The notes below the pieces were generated by a model. The model had not been told where the DNA came from. It did not search any database and saw only the letters and a program-made list of their open reading frames with translations. A stretch of 35,095 bases of DNA from a virus. Shown here piece by piece: positions 1-5,793 of the stretch (position 1 is the first letter of the stretch; every line of letters begins with the position of its first letter). The stretch covers positions 1 through 35,095 of IMG/VR virus record IMGVR_UViG_3300022665_000254; one strand, given 5' to 3'. The position numbers and the translations under genes are program-made.

Positions 1-144
1 GGGTCGCTCACAGTTTCCGATCTCTATGTTACAGACGATCGGGGTTGACAAGATGTTCAAGAGCCACGCGATCTTTGAGAAACTGAGGAGATTCGTGGAC
101 GAGAACATGAGGAAGTTCTTCGATAGGGAACTCAATTTCGAGAT
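1..144 (+). repeat. Left arm of a 144-bp perfect inverted repeat
   Basis: Bases 1-144 match the reverse complement of 1498-1641 with no mismatch. Identity ends at 145, where C replaces G. The outer limit is unknown because the window starts here, so the true repeat may be longer. Read on the plus strand, this arm carries the end of the GpZ-like gene found at 1473-1641 on the minus strand. Confidence 0.95.
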
Positions 145-297
145 CGTCCGCACCTCCATCACTCCCCATCCGAAGATCAACTGCAATGTCCCACGCAGTT
201 GCTTCGGCGAGGCGTATAGTTTCGCATGCATCGCACCTTCGCCCACTCCGTTGATCTCGATCGTATCGAGTTCCAACCACACCTTGTCTGCGTTCAT
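1..297 (-). CDS. Hypothetical protein, 3' part replaced by the inverted repeat and running off the window
   Basis: The ATG at 297 overlaps the stop of the upstream membrane-protein gene as ATGA, the commonest junction type in this phage, so I prefer this frame to the competing GTG-started frame at 280. The protein starts MNADKVWLELDTIEINGVGE and stays open for 99 codons to base 1. Only about the first 51 codons (297-145) are native sequence. Bases 144-1 are the inverted copy of 1498-1641, so the apparent C-terminus is antisense to the GpZ-like gene and is probably not the natural end. I recognise no family. Confidence 0.5.
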   Translation of the reverse strand, partial: MNADKVWLELDTIEINGVGEGAMHAKLYASPKQLRGTLQLIFGWGVMEVRTISKLSSLSKNFLMFSSTNLLSFSKIAWLLNILSTPIVCNIEIGNCERP

Positions 298-824
298 GCC
301 GTTTCCCTTCTTTGACTCACCTTGACCGCCATGACGTGCTCTATCAACGATCCTACGAGCAATACTCCGATCCCGAACACGAGGTCTCCCTCTCTCACCA
401 AGAACAGCCATCCGGTAGCGGCGACGACTTCGACCGCGCTGAACCCGATGACCTGAGGCTTTGCGATCGCGTTAAGGAATCCCTCGTGCCTGAACACGTT
501 ATCGCTTATCGTATGTTCGATGACGAGCGCGCCGAACAGGAAGGGCACGGCCCATCCGACTCCCGCCCCGTTCGCGAGCAGCAGCCAGACGACCCATATC
601 AATCCTTCGATCACGCTGAACAGGATGATCTCCCTCCCGGGACCGTCGAGGTTCGAGAGCTTAAATCCCCGGACGACGTTGTACGTGATCGTGTGCTCGA
701 CGATCAGGAAGGCCGCGAGGACGACGGGTGCGAGAACGAACATTCCCCGATCAGCCAGCGCCAGCCACACCGCGAGCCCTACCACTTCGATCACTGTGAA
801 GATCACGATTCCGATCTTGTTCAT
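294..824 (-). CDS. Six-TM membrane protein made of three repeated two-helix units
   Basis: The 176-residue protein is almost entirely hydrophobic. It contains three copies of a roughly 50-residue unit, at about residues 4-53, 64-113 and 123-172. Each unit has the pattern F-[ST]-[VA]-[IV]-E, then W, then a loop, then [LI]-IEH followed by a basic end. The conserved Glu of the first helix and the Glu-His of the second (VEHT, IEHT, IEHV) recur in all three. Two helices per unit gives about six membrane segments. The start at 824 has an excellent AAGGAGGAGAC ribosome-binding site, and the stop overlaps the next start as ATGA. Function unknown: the regular intramembrane Glu/His could suggest a channel, ion-binding or superinfection-exclusion role, but that is inference. 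Confidence 0.75.
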   Translation of the reverse strand: MNKIGIVIFTVIEVVGLAVWLALADRGMFVLAPVVLAAFLIVEHTITYNVVRGFKLSNLDGPGREIILFSVIEGLIWVVWLLLANGAGVGWAVPFLFGALVIEHTISDNVFRHEGFLNAIAKPQVIGFSAVEVVAATGWLFLVREGDLVFGIGVLLVGSLIEHVMAVKVSQRRETA

Positions 825-841
825 GTCTCCTCCTTAAATAT

Positions 842-914
842 CGGCGGGCGATCGGTCTTCCCGATGCCGTTAGCTTCGAATACAGCATCGCATCGCGTTC
901 TCACACGCCCGCCG
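842..914 (-). other. Nine-bp inverted repeat in the short gap before the six-TM gene
   Basis: The gap 825-927 has no credible gene. It contains CGGCGGGCG at 842-850 and its exact complement at 906-914. In the minus-strand mRNA these could pair across about 55 nt, just upstream of the AAGGAGGAGAC site of the six-TM gene. There is no T-run, so it does not look like an intrinsic terminator. It may set RNA structure near that start. Confidence 0.35.
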
Positions 915-927
915 CAGTTCGGTTCAT

Positions 928-1080
928 TCAAAATAATATCGCGATGTCTATTGCGATGCTGCCGATGAGGATGATCCCCATCACAATCACCAACAAAACG
1001 ATCTCGATGATTCGTCCGGATCGTTCGTACTTCCTCCACGGCGGCCACTTCCGCCAGTCCACCTTCGACAGGTCCCTCAT
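928..1080 (-). CDS. Single-TM membrane microprotein (50 aa)
   Basis: The ATG at 1080 overlaps the stop of the zinc-knuckle gene as ATGA. The product starts with a strongly basic, Trp-rich stretch (MRDLSKVDWRKWPPWRKYER). One long hydrophobic helix rich in Ile, Val and Leu follows and runs almost to the end. Basic N-terminus plus a single helix suggests an inner-membrane peptide with the N-terminus inside. No family recognised; a holin-like or signalling role is possible but unsupported. An overlapping 75-residue frame at 821-1048 has no matching overlap junction and an Arg/His-rich composition, so I rejected it. Confidence 0.65.
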   Translation of the reverse strand: MRDLSKVDWRKWPPWRKYERSGRIIEIVLLVIVMGIILIGSIAIDIAILF

Positions 1081-1286
1081 CGTGTCGCCTCCAACTTATC
1101 GATGATTTCCTTCATCTCCTCGATCGTCGCGTTCAAGGCCCTCAGGCAATCCGCGTCCATCTCGTGAACCATTTCATGAGCTGGCATACGTGCGTGACAA
1201 TACGCGCACCGGGGTTTGCCATCCCGTGTCCCTTCATACTGAATCATGAATAATGGAGGAAATAGGCTTGTCCGATCGAACTTCAT
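1077..1286 (-). CDS. Small zinc-knuckle-like protein (69 aa)
   Basis: A strong GGAGGGAGAC site precedes the ATG at 1286. The protein has a CAYC motif (Cys27, Cys30) followed by His-rich sequence and Cys47, which could make a CCHC or CCCH zinc site, then a Glu/Lys-rich helix to the end. It lies between two membrane microproteins and overlaps the next one by ATGA. Function unknown; phage proteins of this size with one zinc site often bind nucleic acid or a host protein, but nothing here says which. Confidence 0.65.
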   Translation of the reverse strand: MKFDRTSLFPPLFMIQYEGTRDGKPRCAYCHARMPAHEMVHEMDADCLRALNATIEEMKEIIDKLEATR

Positions 1287-1302
1287 GTCTCCCTCCGCTC
1301 CT

Positions 1303-1476
1303 TCATAGTCTGCACTTCCCGAACAGGATCAACTCCCCGATCTTCCACAACCGCTTGAAGACACCTCGAATGCCGCGATCGTCGAACTTCAGCCAGACTC
1401 CTTCGGCTTCCACGTGTACGTCTCTTAACACGTATCCTTGGTAGCCGATATCGCTCTTTTCGTCAGGTTTCATCAT
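1303..1476 (-). CDS. Hypothetical protein (57 aa)
   Basis: Tandem ATGs at 1476 and 1473 overlap the stop of the preceding reading frame and follow an AGAGGAAACG ribosome-binding site. The product reads MMKPDEKSDIGYQGYVLRDV and ends in a basic, Trp/Phe-containing stretch (RGVFKRLWKIGELILFGK). No known domain. The coupling and ribosome-binding site support a real gene despite its length. Confidence 0.6.
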   Translation of the reverse strand: MMKPDEKSDIGYQGYVLRDVHVEAEGVWLKFDDRGIRGVFKRLWKIGELILFGKCRL

Positions 1477-1589
1477 CGTTTCCTCTGTGCTTTGACCATC
1501 TCGAAATTGAGTTCCCTATCGAAGAACTTCCTCATGTTCTCGTCCACGAATCTCCTCAGTTTCTCAAAGATCGCGTGGCTCTTGAACAT
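1473..1589 (-). CDS. C-terminal part of the GpZ-like tail protein, in the shifted frame
   Basis: Read from its own ATG at 1589 this is a 38-residue basic helical peptide (MFKSHAIFEKLRRFVDENMR). In the same frame, open back to about 1650, the preceding residues are FPISMLQTIGVDKMF, which resembles the LPI-x-LxG-x-x-V-x-M end of the minor-tail-Z family. I therefore read it as the missing C-terminus of the gene at 1594-2016, separated by a one-base shift in a run of five Gs. There is no good ribosome-binding site directly before 1589, which argues against an independent gene. Most of it lies inside the right arm of the inverted repeat. Confidence 0.55.
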   Translation of the reverse strand: MFKSHAIFEKLRRFVDENMRKFFDRELNFEMVKAQRKR

Positions 1590-1641
1590 CTTGTCAACCC
1601 CGATCGTCTGTAACATAGAGATCGGAAACTGTGAGCGACCC
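1498..1641 (-). repeat. Right arm of the 144-bp perfect inverted repeat
   Basis: This is the exact reverse complement of bases 1-144. It covers the last codons of the frame-0 GpZ-like gene and most of the shifted-frame C-terminus. It sits inside an ordinary gene series, so this copy looks like the resident one and 1-144 like the displaced one. Confidence 0.95.
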
Positions 1642-2016
1642 CCGGAACACGTTCACCCGGCCACTCTTCTTTCCCGTCGCCACGAACGCTTCCTTGATCA
1701 CCTTCCTCCGACCGCGCCTGATCTGTACCGCCACGCCCGATGCCGTCGGTCTTGCCTTGAACAGGATGACAGGCAACGGTCGACCCCTGACGAACAGCGT
1801 CGCGATCCGCCTCGACGGTCTCGCCTTGATGATCTTGAAATTGGGATCGAGATCACCCTTCTTGATGTTGTAGGTCGCTCTGATCTCTTTGCTCACGTGT
1901 GCCTTCGTCGACTTCGCGATCTTATTCAACGCCCTGACCTCGACCTTCGGGAACTGCCGGGCCAACTCCTTGAGGTTCGCGCCGTCCTTGAACTTCATCC
2001 GCACGTCGAATGGCAT
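1594..2016 (-). CDS. GpZ-like (prophage minor tail protein Z family) protein, frameshifted near its end
   Basis: The 140-residue product has the basic pattern of the phage minor tail protein Z family: A-x-N-K-I-A-K-S-T-K-A-x-V-S-K-E-I-R near residues 30-47, a YxIKKGDLD segment, and a GRPLPVILFKARPTASG-type strand. In lambda, Z finishes the head-proximal end of the tail. The sequence leaves family-like sequence at a GGGGG run (about 1641-1645) and ends after GSLTVSDLYVTDDRG. Removing one base would give about 180 residues ending with the product described at 1473-1589, closer to family length. The start has GAGGAGGG and follows the HNH stop directly. A tail gene inside the recombination operon, far from the tail module, is odd. 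Confidence 0.6.
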   Translation of the reverse strand: MPFDVRMKFKDGANLKELARQFPKVEVRALNKIAKSTKAHVSKEIRATYNIKKGDLDPNFKIIKARPSRRIATLFVRGRPLPVILFKARPTASGVAVQIRRGRRKVIKEAFVATGKKSGRVNVFRGSLTVSDLYVTDDRG

Positions 2017-2412
2017 CTAAGCATCCCTCCTCTCGATCTGCTCCTTGACCGTTTCACCGCTCTCCTTCGACTGATCAATGACGTCCTTCGAGCCCTTCTT
2101 CCTGTTGCACGACGCATGAACGAGGCTCCGGTTCCTGTCCGTATTTTCTCCGCCTGCCGACAACGGCTGGTGGTGGTTGACCTCGAGTAATCTCATCTCC
2201 GTTGGTTTCATAAATTCGTTGCATATCGGGCAAACGCCGCCTTGTCGGAAGAACATCGATCTCTTCTTCGCGGTCGTCGTGTATGTTCTTCCCTTCGGGT
2301 CTACGAACTTTCTGTGGCGTGCATATTGCCTCGCGGCCGTCACTACTTTGAATCGACCTTCCTCGCGCTCGATCTCCTCTAAGACTCGCACTATGTCGCT
2401 GATGCTTTTCAT
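2017..2412 (-). CDS. HNH endonuclease
   Basis: The C-terminal half carries a standard zinc-containing HNH fold: CPIC, then a beta hairpin with LLEVNHHQPLSAGG (the catalytic His pair), then N-x-x-NRSLVHASCN with the second zinc pair C-x2-C/C-x-x-C, ending in RKKG. The N-terminal half is basic and helical (AARQYARHRKFVDPKGR) and probably binds DNA. I place the start at 2412 (MKSISDIVRVLEE), because this ATG overlaps the stop of the 30-residue microprotein as ATGA; a longer frame starts at 2490. Phage HNH proteins help terminase cut DNA or act as homing nucleases. Distance from the terminase genes leaves both open. Confidence 0.85.
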   Translation of the reverse strand: MKSISDIVRVLEEIEREEGRFKVVTAARQYARHRKFVDPKGRTYTTTAKKRSMFFRQGGVCPICNEFMKPTEMRLLEVNHHQPLSAGGENTDRNRSLVHASCNRKKGSKDVIDQSKESGETVKEQIERRDA

Positions 2413-2501
2413 GAGCACGCTCGAATCGTCACAGTGATGGCGACTCCGAGAAGAACCAAATACCCGAGCCAGAATGCGAGGATTCCCCACTCTATTTTCA
2501 T
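2409..2501 (-). CDS. Membrane microprotein (30 aa)
   Basis: A 30-codon frame runs from an ATG at 2501, overlapping the stop of the upstream gene as ATGA, to a TGA that overlaps the HNH start as ATGA. The product begins MKIEWGILAFWLGYLVLLGV and is a single hydrophobic helix with a short polar end. Coupling at both ends and a clean membrane profile support it strongly for its size. Function unknown. Confidence 0.6.
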   Translation of the reverse strand: MKIEWGILAFWLGYLVLLGVAITVTIRACS

Positions 2502-3085
2502 ATCTTTGACATCTCCACGAGACTTTCCATCGTCCACAGTTCCTCGATCTTCACACGATACATGTCGTGCGTCGCCGTCCTACCCTGATTCCCAATGACT
2601 TGTCCTTTCATTTTGAAATCGCAAAGCATCGAAAATTCGCTCTTGAGAAGCCATCCGAGAATCGCCGCCGTCCGATCCTCCAGAAAATAATAAATCCAGA
2701 CGTAAGCGTTGACCGCATTATCCCTATCATGCTGATCCTTCCGCACCCCCAACTGATACTCCGGAATGATCACTCCCGTACTTCTTCCCGCCGTCTTCAC
2801 GTCAATCATCTTTGATTCGCCGATCCGAATGTCCACGATCGCAGTTGCGGCCGCCTCAATCACCTTGTCATCAGCTCCCTTCGGCCATCTCGTGAACCTC
2901 TCGCATCGCTCCCAAATCTTGGGCACTTCTTTCAACCACTCCTCAACCGCGTCTTCACCGAGGATGCTGATCCACGGGTTTTTCTGAAACGGACTGTGCA
3001 TATTCAATCGATCAATCTCCGCACGTCTTCGCTTCGCGTCTTCAACTTCATCCTCAGAAAATCGAATACTCCAAAAAAATCGCAA
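2498..3085 (-). CDS. PD-(D/E)XK nuclease-like protein
   Basis: The 195-residue protein has a D-x9-D-V-K pattern at residues 85-97 (AIVDIRIGESKMIDVKT), as expected for the core of a PD-(D/E)XK nuclease. It is followed by YQLGVRKDQHD and a hydrophobic strand AYVWIYYF. Together these resemble phage proteins annotated as restriction-like nucleases. It starts with TTG at 3085, preceded by a strong AGGAGGATAA site. It lies just after the glycosyltransferase and just before the membrane microprotein. Target unknown; if the neighbouring genes modify phage DNA, this could cut unmodified DNA, but that is inference. Confidence 0.55.
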   Translation of the reverse strand: MRFFWSIRFSEDEVEDAKRRRAEIDRLNMHSPFQKNPWISILGEDAVEEWLKEVPKIWERCERFTRWPKGADDKVIEAAATAIVDIRIGESKMIDVKTAGRSTGVIIPEYQLGVRKDQHDRDNAVNAYVWIYYFLEDRTAAILGWLLKSEFSMLCDFKMKGQVIGNQGRTATHDMYRVKIEELWTMESLVEMSKI

Positions 3086-3096
3086 TTATCCTCCTC

Positions 3097-3828
3097 TCAT
3101 ATTCCCGAGATCGGGCTTCGCACTCTCACTTCGTATCGCTTCTTAGGATTCGTCCACACCAATTCCGACCCCCATTTTTTCTTCAGCATCTCGATCGCCT
3201 CCGTCTCCATCTCCATCGTTCGATACGTCCTGCATCCTCCGACCGTATCATGATGATCTGTGTAGAAGGAATACTTGTTGAATCTCAATACGCATCTATG
3301 CCGATACAATGACTGAAGACTGAAATCGTAGTCTTCTTTCAACCGAAATCGCTCATCGAATCGCTGACCGTCATCGATGATTCCCATCAGATGTCCCGCG
3401 ATGAAGCTTTGAAGAGAGAATGGACTGTATTCTCGATAGGTCTTCCCATCATTCGTCACTTGAAAACCCCATAGATTCGTCCCGATCGCCTCCGCCATGT
3501 CGAACATATTCAACACGAGATGAAGGAATCTTTCAAAATCGACTGGTATACCGACTCCAGGTTTTCCCTTCTCGAACTTCGCGAATACTTTGAGATCGTC
3601 ATCCATCATTAGAATTCTTTTTTCACCCATTGTCCATGATCGATTCAGGATCCAATTTCTTGTTCTCGTTATACCTACAATCTCATCTGGAACTCCGACA
3701 ACTACTTTGTGATGCTTCTTGTAATCTTTCTCTTCCGATTCCGGACAGAATATCGCAACACTTTCCGTCACGAATCTCGTCGTCTTCACCATTCCCGCTC
3801 GACCCTTCGATGGTATCGCGAAGATCAC
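3097..3828 (-). CDS. TAGT/GREB1-like glycosyltransferase
   Basis: The protein starts VIFAIPSKGRAGMVKTTRF, the IPS-x-x-R-A nucleotide-sugar-binding start typical of the TET-associated glycosyltransferase (TAGT/GREB1) group. A VPDEIVGITRTRNWIL segment follows, then RILMMDDDL (acidic metal-binding triad at about residues 76-78), then LKEDYDFSLQS near 163. I choose the GTG at 3828: it overlaps the methyltransferase stop as GTGA and has an AAGGGGG site, whereas the longer frame from 3864 overlaps by 40 bp. Phage members have been linked to glycosylation of modified bases (established family knowledge). No TET-like oxygenase or base hydroxymethylase is in this window, so the acceptor is unproven and could be another molecule. 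Confidence 0.65.
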   Translation of the reverse strand: MIFAIPSKGRAGMVKTTRFVTESVAIFCPESEEKDYKKHHKVVVGVPDEIVGITRTRNWILNRSWTMGEKRILMMDDDLKVFAKFEKGKPGVGIPVDFERFLHLVLNMFDMAEAIGTNLWGFQVTNDGKTYREYSPFSLQSFIAGHLMGIIDDGQRFDERFRLKEDYDFSLQSLYRHRCVLRFNKYSFYTDHHDTVGGCRTYRTMEMETEAIEMLKKKWGSELVWTNPKKRYEVRVRSPISGI

Positions 3829-4496
3829 GATGCCCCCTTCCACGCATATATCATTCTGGTCCAAGCACGATCAATCTTCTCTCGATTCGGCTCTTTGACG
3901 CCATCAAAATTCTTTTTCAAAATCTCGACCGTCTCGTGGTAATGATCCAATCGCGTCTGTCTTGAAATCATGTTGAAATGGAATTCTATGGCGATTCTCT
4001 CGACTCCTGACCAATCCTTGATCGCTGGAAGGAGAATGATCTCCGATCCTTCACAATCCATTTTGATTTTATTCGGCTGAATCCGATCTATTACACCATT
4101 GACATCTCTTGCGATCACTCTGATACATTCGCGTCCTCGTTTTTTGAGCGTCGTCCCGTTCCCCGTATTTGTCTTGGCCAGATAGAAATCAATCCATCCA
4201 TCCTCACACCACAACGCCGAATCAATAGACGTGACATTGACGATCGCATTCAACGCCAGATTTTTCCTTAATAATTCAAACTCTCGCGGACTTGGTTCGA
4301 ATGCCCAAATATGTCTGACGAACTTCGACGCAAGAATCGAGAATGATCCGATATGAGCTCCCACGTCCAGAACTCGATCTGATCTTCTCAACTTTAATGG
4401 TTTAAGATAGAGATTTTCCCTCGCGACTTCACGAATGATGATCTCATCATATTTTCCCTCACGTATCTCAAACTTCCCTCCCTTCACCATGATCAT
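3825..4496 (-). CDS. FkbM-family SAM-dependent methyltransferase
   Basis: SAM-binding motif I is clear (RVLDVGAHIGSFSILASKF, residues 41-59). It is followed by the acidic AFEPSP motif at 65-70 and the FkbM signature IKMDCEGSE near 144-152, then IAIEFHF. These are the diagnostic blocks of Methyltransf_21/FkbM O-methyltransferases, which act on sugars and other small acceptors. The ATG at 4496 overlaps the ParB-like stop as ATGA; a second ATG lies two codons in. Its coupling to the glycosyltransferase suggests that it methylates the sugar that enzyme adds, or a precursor; this is inference. Confidence 0.8.
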   Translation of the reverse strand: MIMVKGGKFEIREGKYDEIIIREVARENLYLKPLKLRRSDRVLDVGAHIGSFSILASKFVRHIWAFEPSPREFELLRKNLALNAIVNVTSIDSALWCEDGWIDFYLAKTNTGNGTTLKKRGRECIRVIARDVNGVIDRIQPNKIKMDCEGSEIILLPAIKDWSGVERIAIEFHFNMISRQTRLDHYHETVEILKKNFDGVKEPNREKIDRAWTRMIYAWKGAS

Positions 4497-5161
4497 TTCC
4501 TTGTCCCTAAGACTTTCAACAGAATCTTCCCTTCAATCACTCTTCCGATTCCCGTCCTCATATATCCGACCCTCGAATCCAACGCCTTCACGCCTTCGAT
4601 CGCCAACTTTTCCTCCACGACATTCCAATCGAATGAATTATTGAACACGAAGACAACGTAATTCGACTCCTCCATCATCTCCGTCGTGAACGCGATCTCC
4701 GGAGACTCCTCTTCCTTCTTCTTTCCTTCACCCAGATCGTCCATCAAATCATCGATATTCAACCCTTCAATTCTTTCTCTCTCAACGCCTTCCAGATTCG
4801 CAATCACCTTCTCCGTGATGAAATCACCTTCAATGAACGGATTGTTTGCCGCTATGTTAGCCGCCGCATGCTTCAACTCATCCCAATCAACCAATCGAAC
4901 CGGAAATCGCGCTCCCGTAGGAAGTACAACGGAATTATTTTCAATCTTTACTTGATCTCCAAATCTCTCCAACATGACCTTGATTCTCTGGTGACCAGAT
5001 ACGAGACATTCATTTCTGATATTCAATACAATTCCCGAAAGATCACCGAACTCCTCGATCGATACCTTTAGACCCCGTAACGCCTTGCTGCCTATCTTCC
5101 GAGCGTTGCTTTCCCATGGTTTCAGTTCTTCGACTGATTTCAGTTTGTGGTTCAGATTCAT
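4493..5161 (-). CDS. ParB/sulfiredoxin-like domain protein
   Basis: The N-terminal 120 residues match the ParB-like nuclease domain common in phages: the first strand carries ELKPWESNARKI, then LKVSIEEFGDLSGIVLNIRNE, the conserved VSGHQR box, then VDWDELKHAAANIAANNPFIEGDF. The C-terminal 100 residues (Lys/Glu linker then YVVFVFNNSFDW) are not recognised. A GAGGAGAATTGG site precedes the ATG at 5161. Such phage proteins can be DNA-binding, nuclease or nucleotide-using enzymes. It sits just downstream of the candidate RNA at 5178-5588 and heads the methyltransferase/glycosyltransferase group. Confidence 0.8.
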   Translation of the reverse strand: MNLNHKLKSVEELKPWESNARKIGSKALRGLKVSIEEFGDLSGIVLNIRNECLVSGHQRIKVMLERFGDQVKIENNSVVLPTGARFPVRLVDWDELKHAAANIAANNPFIEGDFITEKVIANLEGVERERIEGLNIDDLMDDLGEGKKKEEESPEIAFTTEMMEESNYVVFVFNNSFDWNVVEEKLAIEGVKALDSRVGYMRTGIGRVIEGKILLKVLGTRK

Positions 5162-5177
5162 CCAATTCTCCTCGATT

Positions 5178-5588
5178 TCAGCTCCAGAGGGTTGAGGTCG
5201 GTTCTCGCCCGCCCCTCCTCAAGGATGGTTCTCGCCGATTCATCATTCGTCGCCACGCTTTCGTTTTCGTGCCCGGCTATTTTTCAGCCCCGTCGGGTAT
5301 CGATCGTCCTTCATCGCTGATGGTAGGCCGGGGTTCTCGTCGGCCTTCTCGCGTGGTTGCGCTCAGTCTCGCGCCCCCTTCATCGCTTTCCCATCAGTCC
5401 CCGTCCCGCTCATCGCAGGAAGAACCGCAGGCATCTACTTGCGCGCCCTTTCGGGTGACTCCGCGCTTTCGTCGTCTCATCCTACTTACGCGACGATCTG
5501 TTCCAACTTCACAACTCCATACCCTACCGCCGTAAGTGACCAGCATCCGCGAACTCTGAACGAGTCGCTCCTGCTCTGTCACCTACGG
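5178..5588 (-). ncRNA. Candidate structured non-coding RNA
   Basis: About 440 bp between two genes holds no convincing frame, unusual for this compact genome. Read on the minus strand it has many self-complementary segments. An 11-bp helix (one G-U) pairs 5578-5588 with 5530-5540 and encloses a further hairpin at 5549-5568. GCGCG/CGCGC (5462-5466 with 5441-5445) is stacked on a CCC-GAAA-GGG tetraloop stem (5446-5455). Other helices are 5341-5346 with 5325-5330, 5286-5289 with 5275-5278, and 5217-5222 with 5192-5197. CGAGAACC occurs three times (5332-5339, 5227-5234, 5200-5207). I see no group I or II core, tRNA fold or OMEGA-type partner gene. Only short arginine-rich frames (e.g. 5394-5582) exist here. 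Confidence 0.45.
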
Positions 5589-5603
5589 TTTCGGGGATTC
5601 AGG

Positions 5604-5783
5604 TTAAATCCTTGCCTTGATTGCTCTATCGACGATTTTCTTGAATAACATCGCGGCGTCTGCTTCTGTCAGATTTTTTTCTTCTAAATCCTTCTTGATT
5701 TCGGAATGTATTTTGTCCAATCTTTCCCGCGTGGTCGCCCAATCGATTTTCGTTGTCAATTCGTCATATCTGTTTGACATCAT
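5604..5783 (-). CDS. Small helical protein resembling the RecT C-terminal tail (59 aa)
   Basis: Tandem ATGs at 5783 and 5780 follow a GAGGACGG site, ten bases after the RecT stop. The 59-residue product is charged and helical, starting MMSNRYDELTTKIDWATTRE. Its second half (LTEADAAMLFKKIVDRA) resembles the last helices of RecT just upstream (LRQKDADVLFGKIKEKF): same spacing of the Asp-Ala, Leu-Phe and Lys-Ile pairs. It could be a free-standing copy of the RecT tail, perhaps binding the same partner. No named family. Confidence 0.7.
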   Translation of the reverse strand: MMSNRYDELTTKIDWATTRERLDKIHSEIKKDLEEKNLTEADAAMLFKKIVDRAIKARI

Positions 5784-5793
5784 CCGTCCTCAA

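Noticed and set aside
29-280. 83-codon GTG-started frame at the left edge
   Set aside because: The alternative frame starting at 297 has the usual ATGA junction; moreover the end of either frame lies in the inverted repeat.
821-1048. 75-codon minus-strand frame
   Set aside because: Arg/His-rich and overlapping the better supported membrane microprotein 928-1080, which has the ATGA junction.
5394-5582. 62-codon minus-strand frame
   Set aside because: Starts inside the 11-bp helix, has biased Arg/Cys/Gly composition and no ribosome-binding site; the RNA-like self-complementarity explains this DNA better.
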